DNA of 7,341 bases from Actinomycetes bacterium (lineage in GTDB: Bacteria; Actinomycetota; Acidimicrobiia; Acidimicrobiales; RAAP-2), in the NCBI GenBank assembly GCA_021850345.1, contig JAJZMN010000059.1, positions 1-7,341 on the forward strand, written 5' to 3'. This document shows, piece after piece, positions 1 to 5,959 of this stretch. The notes beneath the pieces are model-generated. The model was not told where the DNA came from, did not search any database, and was given only the letters and a program-made list of their open reading frames with translations. The translations under genes and the position numbers were made by a program. Numbering within the stretch: position 1 is the stretch's first letter; every line of letters begins with the position of its first letter.

Positions 1-1156
1 CGAGCGCGGCCGGCAGCACCACGTCGGCGAGCTGGGCCGTCTTGGTCAAGAAGATGTCTTGGACCACGAGGTGGTCGAGCCCCTCGAGCAGGTGCACGGC
101 CCGGGGCGTGTCGGCCTCCGACTGCGCAGGGTTCTCACCCAGCACGTAGAGGGCACGGAGCTCGCCATGTTCCATGGCGTCGAACATCTGAGAGAGGTGC
201 CAGCCGCGCGTGGGCGGGACGCTGACCCCCCAGCGGGCGTCGAACTTGGCCCGGATGTCGTCGTTCTCTACGTCTTGGAAGCCTGGGAACTTGTTGGGCA
301 GTGCGCCCATGTCACCGCCGCCCTGGACGTTGTTCTGCCCGCGCAGCGGCACGAGCCCCGATCCGAAGCGACCGACGTGGCCGGTCAAAAGGGACAGGTC
401 GCACAACGCGAGGACGTTGTCGGTCGCGCTGTGGTGCTCGGTGATCCCGAGCGTCCAGCACAGCTGTGCCCGGTCTGCGCGCGCGTAGTCGTGCGCAAGT
501 GAGGCGATGAGGTCGGCTGGCACCCCAGTGAGCCGTTCGCCCTCGGCGAGGGTGAACGGCTCGACCGCCTCGGCGTACTCCTCGAAGCCGGTCGTCGCGC
601 GCCGCACGAACTCGGTGTTCACCAGGCCCGCGCGGATGATCTCCCTGCCCACCGTGTTGGCCAGGGCGATGTCGGAACCGACGTCGATGCCCATCCAGAC
701 GTCTGCCCACTGCGCCGAGGTCGAGCGACGCGGGTCGACCGCGTACATCTTCGCTCCGTGACGGAGGCCCTTCAGGAGGTGATGGAAGAAGATGGGGTGC
801 GCCTCACGGGCGTTCGATCCCCACAGGACGATGAGGTCGGTCTCTTCGATCTCCCGGTAGGAGCTCGTGCCGCCTCCGGCACCGAAGACTGCCGCCAGAC
901 CGGCGACGCTCGGTGCGTGTCAGGTGCGGTTGCACGAGTCGATGTTGTTCGACCCCATGACCGCCCGGGTGAACTTCTGGGCCAGGTAGTTGACCTCGTT
1001 GGACGACTTCGAGCAGCTGAACATGCCGTACTCGGTGCCGCGGTGGGCGGCGAACCCGGCGGCCGCCCGCTCGAGCGCCTCGTCCCAGCTCGCCGGCCGG
1101 AGAGCTCCGTGCTCTCGGACGAGCGGCTGCGTAAGTCGGGGAAGATGGCGGGGCAC
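1..1156 (-). CDS. fdhF: Selenocysteine-containing formate dehydrogenase catalytic subunit (3' end beyond left edge)
   Basis: Molybdopterin oxidoreductase of the formate dehydrogenase alpha family (formate to CO2 plus two electrons, Mo/W-bis-MGD cofactor). 385 codons are visible and the reading frame is open to the edge. Key blocks: WDEAL (residues 24-28), SCSKSSNEVNYLAQKF (47-62), then SCNRT-U79-HAPSVAGL, where codon 79 is TGA at the Mo-ligand position. After it come GAGGGTSSYREIEETDLIVLWGSN, RGQNNVQG (272-279; its Arg probably matches the catalytic Arg of E. coli FdhF) and GENPAQSEADT. I chose the GTG start because AAAGGAGG lies 5 nt upstream. No CxxC-type [4Fe-4S] motif occurs before the molybdopterin domain in any frame, so the usual ~60-residue N-terminal cluster domain is absent. 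The gene diverges from the PDZ gene. A conceptual translation that stops at TGA would call only a 78-residue fragment. Family assignment is firm; physiological partner and electron acceptor are unknown. Confidence 0.93.
879..916 (-). promoter_or_regulatory. Bacterial SECIS element (SelB-binding hairpin) inside fdhF
   Basis: The hairpin begins 3 nt after the UGA. The lower stem is 7 perfect pairs (GCACCGA with UCGGUGC), then a 2x5 internal loop, an upper stem of 6 pairs including one G-U (GUCGCC with GGCGGC), and the 5-nt apical loop GGUCU. The loop starts 18 nt after UGA. The E. coli fdhF SECIS, as I recall its sequence, has the same GGUCU at the same distance. Part of this follows from conserved protein sequence (SVAGL). 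However, the lower stem pairs the wobble A of a GCA codon with the wobble U of a GGU codon, an unusual choice in so GC-rich a gene and suggestive of selection on RNA structure. Confidence 0.85.
920..922 (-). other. In-frame TGA read as selenocysteine (Sec79)
   Basis: TGA sits between CNRT and HAPSVAGL, exactly where formate dehydrogenases carry Sec or Cys as the molybdenum ligand, followed by the conserved His. The same frame continues for 306 codons of clear homology to the left edge, so this is recoding and not the end of the gene. A nonsense mutation of an ancestral Cys codon is the only serious alternative, and the hairpin that follows argues against it. Confidence 0.92.
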
Positions 1157-1161
1157 CGCGG

Positions 1162-1169
1162 CCTCCTTT
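1162..1169 (-). promoter_or_regulatory. Ribosome binding site fixing the fdhF start
   Basis: AAAGGAGG is followed by 5 nt and GTG. This is the best Shine-Dalgarno match upstream of the molybdopterin domain and decides the start at 1156. It shows that the domain-short N-terminus is a real translation start and not an annotation artefact. Confidence 0.8.
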
Positions 1170-1215
1170 CTCGGTGGCGGCCACCGGGTCGGACTTCTGA
1201 CGACGACGCTACCGC

Positions 1216-1225
1216 GTTTCGAAAC
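1216..1225. promoter_or_regulatory. Perfect 10-bp palindrome, possible operator
   Basis: GTTTCGAAAC lies 60 nt upstream of the fdhF start, between the leader hairpin and the ribosome binding site. On the minus strand it is followed 4 nt later by TAGCGT, which fits the actinobacterial TANNNT -10 pattern, so the palindrome could sit in a promoter spacer. No good -35 is visible. Operator function is inferred from symmetry and position only. Confidence 0.3.
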
Positions 1226-1237
1226 ACAGTCGCGAAG

Positions 1238-1257
1238 AAAAAACGGCCGCCCGCCGT
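1238..1257 (-). terminator. Hairpin plus T-tract in the fdhF leader (terminator or attenuator)
   Basis: On the minus strand, ACGGC, a GGGCG loop and GCCGT form a 5-bp stem that runs directly into a six-T tract. It lies about 82 nt upstream of the fdhF start codon. The 160 bp between it and the divergent PDZ gene contain no minus-strand gene that it could terminate. It is therefore either an attenuator in a long fdhF leader or a block to antisense transcription from the PDZ side. The stem is short, so strength is uncertain. Confidence 0.45.
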
Positions 1258-1370
1258 GTGGCCCTGGTGCGTGCACGCCGCCGCGTTCGGCGTGAAAGCT
1301 GGGATTCTTAACCCGGTCTTGGTGCCTTCTTATCCAGCCCGTATGCCGCCTGGCTGGAATGGGGGTGCAA

Positions 1371-1406
1371 GTTGCCAGCAGTGTCCACGTTGCCAGCGGT
1401 GTCCAA
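1371..1406 (+). repeat. 18-bp tandem repeat (two units) in the PDZ gene leader
   Basis: Unit 1 (1371-1388) is GTTGCCAGCAGTGTCCAC and unit 2 (1389-1406) differs at only two positions. The second unit abuts and partly overlaps the AAGGAGG ribosome binding site, so the repeat lies in the 5' untranslated leader or core promoter. It could be a replication-slippage product or a pair of regulator half-sites. Confidence 0.7.
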
Positions 1407-1411
1407 GGAGG
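1405..1411 (+). promoter_or_regulatory. Ribosome binding site fixing the PDZ gene start
   Basis: AAGGAGG is followed by 6 nt and ATG. The reading frame stays open far upstream (to 758), but that part is antisense to fdhF. This site sets the start at 1418. Confidence 0.85.
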
Positions 1412-1417
1412 CAAGGC

Positions 1418-2440
1418 ATGTCAGATCAACCGCCCGGTGCTTCGGGTGGTGGAGAGCCCACCGAGGAGCTGCCGACACCCGGAGTGCCAGGCCCGTTCGG
1501 CGCGACGGACGACACCGTCGACACGGTGCAGTTGCCGACTGCAGCGGATTCGCAGGTGCCGCCGGGGATTGGCGTACCCCTCGGCGGCGGCACCACCTCG
1601 CTCCCCGGGCAGTACAGCGCGTCCGGTCCGCCACCCCCGGGCGGCTACGGGCTGCCGCCGTGGGCTACCCCCGGTCCCTGGGTGGCCGGACCGTGGGCTA
1701 CGCCCGGTCCCTGGGCGACCGGTCCCTGGGCGACCGGTCCCTGGGCGTCGCCGGGGTCGTGGGCCCCAGCGGGTCCCTGGGTCACCCCCGGTCCCTGGCC
1801 GACGGGGGCGCCGGGTCCCGGGACAAGACGCGCTCCCGCCCCAGGTGGCCGAGAGCGCCGCGCCATCCGCGTGTGGCGGATTGTCGGCGGCACGCTCGCA
1901 GGGGCGGCGCTCGTCGCCTTGGGCATCGGGATCGGCTTCAGCACCTGGGGCACCACGCAGCAGCCGGTGTCGGCCTCGGGGCGTCCCACGTCACCCGTGA
2001 GGCCGCTCCACCCGTCCCAGCCCCTCGTGCCGCGCTCCACACCGGGCTCGTTTCCGGGCACCGGCAGCGCGACACCGAAGAACGAGGCATTTCTCGGTGT
2101 GGAGATCGCCCCCACATCCACCCTGCCGGCTGGTCTGACAGCGAACACATCGGCCACAGCGCCATCGGCCCCCAAGTCGACATCGTCAGCGGTCGCCGGT
2201 GCGCACGTGCTCGGAGTGGTGCCGACATCGCCGGCCGCCAAAGCGGGGATTGCCAAGGGCGACACCATCACCGGTTTTCGGACATTGCGCGTGGTGAACG
2301 CCATCACACTGTCTTTCGACGTCTCCCACGCCAAGGTCGGCCAGTCCGTGCGAGTCGACTGGGTCACGCCGACAGGCAAGCACGACCACGCGACGGTGAC
2401 GCTCACTACACGACGCGCGGCGAACCGGTCGGTCGGCTGA
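1418..2440 (+). CDS. Single-pass membrane protein with GPW repeats and an external PDZ domain
   Basis: 340 residues. Residues 1-80 are an acidic, Gly/Pro-rich cytoplasmic region. Residues 81-129 form a Gly-Pro-Trp repeat tract with eight Trp-centred units in GPWAT style. A basic stretch (RRAPAPGGRERR, 137-148) precedes one membrane helix (about 153-175, WRIVGGTLAGAALVALGIGIGF), which implies an N-in topology. A Ser/Thr/Pro-rich linker leads to a PDZ domain (about 224-330) with AFLGVEI, GAHVLGVVPTSPAAKAGIAKGDTITGF and a closing beta region. This is the layout of actinobacterial HtrA/PepD-type proteases, but the trypsin-like domain that normally lies between helix and PDZ is absent: only a ~48-residue linker remains and no GNSGG-type motif is seen. 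A scaffold or substrate-binding role at the cell surface is an inference. It is transcribed away from fdhF and towards the YihY gene. No specific gene name is recognised. Confidence 0.88.
   Translation: MSDQPPGASGGGEPTEELPTPGVPGPFGATDDTVDTVQLPTAADSQVPPGIGVPLGGGTTSLPGQYSASGPPPPGGYGLPPWATPGPWVAGPWATPGPWATGPWATGPWASPGSWAPAGPWVTPGPWPTGAPGPGTRRAPAPGGRERRAIRVWRIVGGTLAGAALVALGIGIGFSTWGTTQQPVSASGRPTSPVRPLHPSQPLVPRSTPGSFPGTGSATPKNEAFLGVEIAPTSTLPAGLTANTSATAPSAPKSTSSAVAGAHVLGVVPTSPAAKAGIAKGDTITGFRTLRVVNAITLSFDVSHAKVGQSVRVDWVTPTGKHDHATVTLTTRRAANRSVG
1658..1804 (+). repeat. Imperfect tandem repeats encoding Gly-Pro-Trp units
   Basis: Repeats built on GGTCCCTGG encode PGPWVAGPWATPGPW-like units in the PDZ protein (residues 81-129). 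The core contains two identical adjacent 15-bp copies of GCGACCGGTCCCTGG (1715-1729 and 1730-1744). Near-perfect DNA identity next to diverged flanking units suggests recent expansion and possible length variation between strains. Confidence 0.85.
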
Positions 2441-2444
2441 CACC

Positions 2445-2472
2445 GAGCCGCGGGCATGCGTCACGCGGGCTC
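2445..2472. terminator. Candidate bidirectional terminator between convergent genes
   Basis: GAGCCGCG (2445-2452) pairs with CGCGGGCTC (2464-2472) with one bulged base around an 11-nt loop. It spans the 20-bp gap between the PDZ gene stop and the YihY gene stop and enters the last codons of the latter. There is no T-tract on either strand, so the call rests on position and symmetry. Confidence 0.35.
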
Positions 2473-3564
2473 CGGCCTCGGCGGCTCCTCGGCACTGGAC
2501 GCCGGGGTTTGCCCGGTCTGTAGAACCCGCCGCTCGGTCCCCACGACCGCAGCGTCGGCCTCGTCGATGTGGCCGCCCGTGACGAGGTAGTCCGACTGGG
2601 GCATGGGGCGGCCGCGCACTCGCGTCACGACCTCTTGCTCGGGACGCCGTTGGTTCTCGATTGCCTGGAGCGCGATCGAGTGCTGGTCGGCTGCGGTGAG
2701 CGGCGGCTGCACCATGCCGCGCGGCCAGAGGTGTCGCTTGACGACCGTGTTCAGCTCCGCGGCGTAGACGGTGACCTCCGCGCCGATGTAGATCCATGCG
2801 AGGAGGCCCAGCACCGTCCCGAACATGGCATAGACGGCGTTGTCGTCACGTAGGTAGTGCCCGACGACGTAGCTGCCCGTCGCCTGGAGCACCGACCAGG
2901 CGATGCCGCCGAATGCCGCGCCGAGGACCAAGTCACGGCTCGCCACCTGGCGCGGCGTGAGCACGCGGAACGCCGCGAGGTACAGGCCAACGTTGCATGC
3001 CGCTGCGAGTGCCTCCGCGCCGACCCCATACCAGTACTCGTGACTACCGAAGGTGCCGAAGCTCGAGAGGAACGTGGTGACGACGAGACCGATCCCGAGC
3101 ACGGCGAGGAACGTGAAGCTCCGCCCGACGCGCTTGACGCAGCTCGGCCGCACGGCGCCCGGGATGTTCCAGATCTGCTCCATCGCGTACATTCCGGCAC
3201 CGGCGAGCCCCGTGGAGCCGTAGAGGAGCCCGATGATGCCGACCGCGAACCCGAAGAGAGAGTTCCGCTTCATCACGTGGATGTTCTCGGCGAGCTTCGA
3301 GCCGACGATGGGGAATTGGGCGAACGCCGAGTGCAGCACGGCATGGCGCAATCCCGGGTGGCTGGCGAGGATGAGCGCCAGCGCGGTATCGAGCAAGAGC
3401 AGTAGCGGGAAGATCGTGGTGAACAAGGAGTAGGCGAGCTGCACGGTGAGCACCCCGGCGTTGTCGTCGCCGTACTTCTTGGTGAGCGCGACCACGAAGG
3501 CGATCGAGCCGTGCGCCTGCTGGAAGGCGTCGATGCACCGGAAGATCCGCTCGATCCGGTTCAC
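2461..3564 (-). CDS. YihY/BrkB family (UPF0761) inner-membrane protein
   Basis: 367 residues from the chosen start. Family landmarks: RIERIFRCIDAFQQ at the N-terminus, FVVALTKKYGDDNAGVLTVQLAYSLFTTIFPLLLLL (about 23-58), the small-residue helix GFAVGIIGLLYGSTGLAGAG (105-124), and GTVLGLLAWIYIGAEVTVYAAELN (249-272). About six membrane helices are predicted (40-66, 104-124, 149-168, 184-200, 210-230, 246-270), followed by a ~95-residue hydrophilic tail that is probably cytoplasmic. The family was once mis-named ribonuclease BN; its molecular role is unsettled. I chose GTG at 3564 because GGTGG lies 5 nt upstream and the protein then begins just before the conserved RIER..DAFQQ block. GTG codons slightly upstream (within about 40 nt) are possible alternatives. 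The frame extends to 3792, but that part carries no family homology and is antisense to the hemerythrin remnant. Confidence 0.9.
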   Translation of the reverse strand: MNRIERIFRCIDAFQQAHGSIAFVVALTKKYGDDNAGVLTVQLAYSLFTTIFPLLLLLDTALALILASHPGLRHAVLHSAFAQFPIVGSKLAENIHVMKRNSLFGFAVGIIGLLYGSTGLAGAGMYAMEQIWNIPGAVRPSCVKRVGRSFTFLAVLGIGLVVTTFLSSFGTFGSHEYWYGVGAEALAAACNVGLYLAAFRVLTPRQVASRDLVLGAAFGGIAWSVLQATGSYVVGHYLRDDNAVYAMFGTVLGLLAWIYIGAEVTVYAAELNTVVKRHLWPRGMVQPPLTAADQHSIALQAIENQRRPEQEVVTRVRGRPMPQSDYLVTGGHIDEADAAVVGTERRVLQTGQTPASSAEEPPRPEPA

Positions 3565-3664
3565 GGCGCCCACCGCCGATCGCACTGGCCCCGGCACCGC
3601 CGTTCTCGACTTCCCACACCGGGTCGGTACCCCTGCGGCGGACTGTCGATGTAGCGGTACTACA

Positions 3665-3902
3665 AGGGAGATGCACTTCTGGCCAACGGTGCGCGAGAAG
3701 ATCCCCGGTGGCGCCGTCCTGGCGGACATGGCGGTCAAGCAGGAAACGGAGGGCAAAGGGCAAGGTCCTCGACGCGCTGTGCAAGGCGACACCAGGAGCG
3801 CCCGAGTTCGCCGGGCTCGTCGTCACGTTCGCCAAGGCCGGCAACGAGCACGTCGCCTCCGAAGAGGAGAAGGTCTGGCCGGGCCGCGGCCGCGCCGACG
3901 TG
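3665..3902 (+). pseudogene. Truncated, frameshifted hemerythrin (HHE) domain gene remnant
   Basis: Two adjacent reading frames together encode a typical HHE second half. MHFWPTVREKIPGG through KQETEGK is in the frame of the ATG at 3671. KVLDALCKATPGAPEFAGL through NEHVASEEEKVWPG is in the frame shifted by one base. The junction is a 7-bp tandem duplication (3750-3763); removing one copy restores a continuous KQETEGKVLDALCK. The first half of the domain, with its first HxxxE metal ligands, is absent in all three plus frames before about 3665. The end runs into the stop codon of the convergent ABC gene, where the family's C-terminal tail is also lost. The E of the EMHFWP block and the H and E residues of NEHVASEEE remain, but an intact di-iron four-helix bundle cannot form. 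It is most likely a decaying remnant left by deletions or rearrangement between the YihY and ABC genes. Confidence 0.8.
3750..3763 (+). repeat. 7-bp tandem duplication causing a frameshift
   Basis: AGGGCAA occurs twice back to back (3750-3756, 3757-3763). Deleting one unit joins the two hemerythrin frames exactly, with no lost or gained residue. This marks it as the inactivating (or at least frame-breaking) event. Confidence 0.85.
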
Positions 3903-5705
3903 TCAGGCCGCGAGGAATCCGCCCGACTGGTGCCGCCAGAGGCGCCCATAGACACCGTCGTCTCCCAGCGCGAGCAGCTCGCGATGCGAGCCCTGCTCGA
4001 CGATCTCGCCATGGTCGAGCACCACGATCCGGTCGAGGCGCGCGATGGTGGCGAGCCGGTGGGCAACGACGAGTGCCGTGGAGCCAGCCATGAGGTGCCA
4101 CAACGCCTCTTGGACGAGTGCCTCTGATTCGGAGTCGAGGGACGAGGTGGCTTCGTCGAGGATGAGCAGCGGGGCCCCCTTCGCCATCGCCTGCGCGATC
4201 GCCACCCGTTGGCGTTGACCGCCAGAGAGCTTCAGGCCGCGCTCGCCGACGACCGTGTGGTAGCCGTCGGGGAGGCGCTGGACGAACTCTTCGACGTGCG
4301 CGGCGCGCCCGACTTCGCGTACGAGCTCCATGTCTGGCCCGTCCATACCCTCGAGCCCGTAGCAGATGTTCTCCGCGATGGTGCGGTGCAGCATCTGGGG
4401 ATCCTGGGGGACGAAGGAGATGTGCGCGCGCAGTGACGCCTGGGTGACCGTCGCGATGTCTTGTCCGTCGATGCTGATGGTGCCGCCCTCGATGTCCATG
4501 AAGCGCAGCACGAGCTTGGTGAGCGTGGTCTTCCCAGAGCCCGACGAGCCCACGAGGCCGACGTGCTCACCCGGCGCGATCGACAGCGAAAGCCCGTCGA
4601 ACAGCAGCGGTCGACCCGGATAGGAGAAGCGCAAGCCCGAAAGTGTGATGCAGCCGTCGGTGACCTCGAGCGGCCGCGCGTCGCCGGCATCGACGATCTC
4701 GGGCGGCGTCGCCGCGATCCCCGCGAATTTCGCACAGCGCCCGAGCCCGCGCGACGACGTACGGATGTGCTCGAACGACTCCTCCATCGAGGCGACGACG
4801 GAAGTCGCATAGAACAGGATCAGGTAGATCGTGCCGGCGGCCGCCGAGTGATGCAGGGCGAGGATGACGCCGACGACGATCGCGAGCCAGCTGAAGATGC
4901 CGAGCGATCCCTCCATCTGCAAGCGGGTCATGGCGAAGATGCGCCGGGCCTCGAGATCCGCGGCGACGGTCTGGCCGACGAGTGCCTCGACGTGGCGCCC
5001 CTCGAGCGGCTCGGCCGACTGCGTGCGAACGGTGGTGAGGTTCGAGATGGTGTCGGCGAGCACCCCGGTCGCGCGGCTGTGGGTGTCGGAGAACTTCTTG
5101 CCCGCGGCGACGACCAGCGACATGCGCGACGTCAATACGATGCAGAAGACGAGCACGAGCCCCGCCATCACCAGCGCGACGGGCCACGCGACGATCGCGA
5201 GCACCACGATCGCCGAGAGCACGGTCACGGCGATGCGCAAGAAGCCCCAGTTCAAGGTGTCGAGGAGGTCGACGAACGCCCATGAGAACGTCTCGAGCGT
5301 CGAGATGACTTCACCCGCGGGGCGATCCGAGTGCCAGCGGTGGCTGAGCGAAATGAGGTGCTTGTAGCCCTCGGTCAGCGCGTGCGAGAAGGCGCGCAAC
5401 GACGCGCCCCACTCCACCCATCCCGCCCACCGCCACATGAGGGTGCTGGCGACGAGGACCGCGCCGTAGGCGACGACGAGCGGCTCGAAGGTGGCGCTGA
5501 AGGACGCGTGCGGCGGGAGATCGGCGACGCGGGTCAGCAGTGCGGCGAAGATCAACGGTCCCGCGACCGACTGCAGTGAGGTCGCGACGCTGGTGAGGAC
5601 CCATCCGAAGATGGTGGCCCTCTTTTGCGGGCCGACCTGGCGCCAGCAGAACCGGAGGGTCTCGGCGGTCGACGATGCAGGGAAGAGCGAGTCGTCGCTC
5701 GTCAT
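3903..5705 (-). CDS. ABC exporter half-transporter (fused membrane and ATPase domains)
   Basis: 600 residues, a normal length for a type IV exporter half-transporter that works as a dimer in the cytoplasmic membrane. Residues 1-320 hold about six membrane helices (near 32-57, 76-96, 155-175, 177-193, 270-286, 289-306). The nucleotide-binding domain (350-590) is complete: A-loop Tyr in FSYPGR (362), Walker A GSSGSGKT (386-393), Q-loop VPQDPQ (Q434), signature LSGGQ (493-497), Walker B LLILDE (513-518) with catalytic Glu518, D-loop SSLD, and H-loop His549 in VVAHRLAT. The ATG is preceded by GGAG at 7 nt spacing. The gene stands alone, with no partner ABC gene in view, so it probably homodimerises. 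Substrate cannot be told from sequence: lipid, peptide and drug exporters share this layout. It has a long upstream region containing a promoter and strong hairpins, so expression may be controlled in the leader. Confidence 0.95.
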   Translation of the reverse strand: MTSDDSLFPASSTAETLRFCWRQVGPQKRATIFGWVLTSVATSLQSVAGPLIFAALLTRVADLPPHASFSATFEPLVVAYGAVLVASTLMWRWAGWVEWGASLRAFSHALTEGYKHLISLSHRWHSDRPAGEVISTLETFSWAFVDLLDTLNWGFLRIAVTVLSAIVVLAIVAWPVALVMAGLVLVFCIVLTSRMSLVVAAGKKFSDTHSRATGVLADTISNLTTVRTQSAEPLEGRHVEALVGQTVAADLEARRIFAMTRLQMEGSLGIFSWLAIVVGVILALHHSAAAGTIYLILFYATSVVASMEESFEHIRTSSRGLGRCAKFAGIAATPPEIVDAGDARPLEVTDGCITLSGLRFSYPGRPLLFDGLSLSIAPGEHVGLVGSSGSGKTTLTKLVLRFMDIEGGTISIDGQDIATVTQASLRAHISFVPQDPQMLHRTIAENICYGLEGMDGPDMELVREVGRAAHVEEFVQRLPDGYHTVVGERGLKLSGGQRQRVAIAQAMAKGAPLLILDEATSSLDSESEALVQEALWHLMAGSTALVVAHRLATIARLDRIVVLDHGEIVEQGSHRELLALGDDGVYGRLWRHQSGGFLAA

Positions 5706-5878
5706 GTGCGTGCTCCGTGTGGTGGTGTCGAGGGATCGTGGTCAGTAGTCGGTGCATGCAGCCATGTGTCGCAGATGCACCCGAGGGCTCACGGCGCGAG
5801 CCGGTGGTCTGGGCGCAGCGGGCGGGCGCGGCATGCGCGGCCCATCGGGCGTCGGGGGATGGACGGGGTCGAGTGATA

Positions 5879-5917
5879 CGGCACCCGGACGGCCGCTCGT
5901 CGGCCACGCGGGTGCCG
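5879..5917 (-). other. Strong 39-nt hairpin in the ABC gene leader
   Basis: Outer arms CGGCACCCG (5879-5887) and CGGGTGCCG (5909-5917) are 9 perfect pairs. After a 3x3 segment that can form two G-U pairs come inner arms GGCCG and CGGCC (5 pairs) closing a 5-nt loop. It lies about 175 nt upstream of the ABC start codon. No T-tract follows on either strand, so it is not a classical intrinsic terminator. It may be a leader structure, an RNA stabiliser or a DNA-level binding site. Confidence 0.6.
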
Positions 5918-5929
5918 CGGCCGCGAAAG

Positions 5930-5959
5930 CCCTGCTGCGCCGCGTCCCTGCTGCGCCGC
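5930..5959. repeat. 14-bp direct repeat with 16-bp period
   Basis: CCCTGCTGCGCCGC occurs at 5930-5943 and 5946-5959, separated by 2 bp. The 16-bp period is not a multiple of three, which speaks against a coding origin. Confidence 0.7.

Noticed and set aside
312..710. 132-codon minus-strand Arg/His-rich frame
   Set aside because: Out-of-frame shadow of fdhF with no domain resemblance.
920..922. Nonsense mutation making fdhF a pseudogene
   Set aside because: The TGA falls exactly on the catalytic Sec/Cys codon, is followed by a SECIS-like hairpin, and no other stop or frameshift occurs in the remaining 306 codons visible.
920..1414. 164-codon minus-strand frame ending at the TGA, taken as a separate protein
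   Set aside because: The TGA is an internal Sec codon. The stretch upstream of the GTG at 1156 shows no homology and only mirrors the 18-bp repeat and the leader.
758..2440. 560-codon plus-strand frame that includes the PDZ protein
   Set aside because: Its first 220 codons are antisense to fdhF and to the intergenic region. The AAGGAGG site places the true start at 1418.
1645..2457. 270-codon minus-strand frame over the PDZ gene, with GP-rich repeats
   Set aside because: Its repeats are the complement of the GPW-coding repeats, and the plus frame has the PDZ domain and a ribosome binding site.
3446..4127. Plus-strand frames read as intact proteins over the hemerythrin remnant
   Set aside because: Homology exists only at 3665-3902 and crosses a frameshift. 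The rest is antisense to the YihY and ABC genes.
4461..5285. 274-codon plus-strand frame over the ABC gene
   Set aside because: Highly charged Arg/Asp/Glu-rich antisense shadow of a complete ABC exporter.
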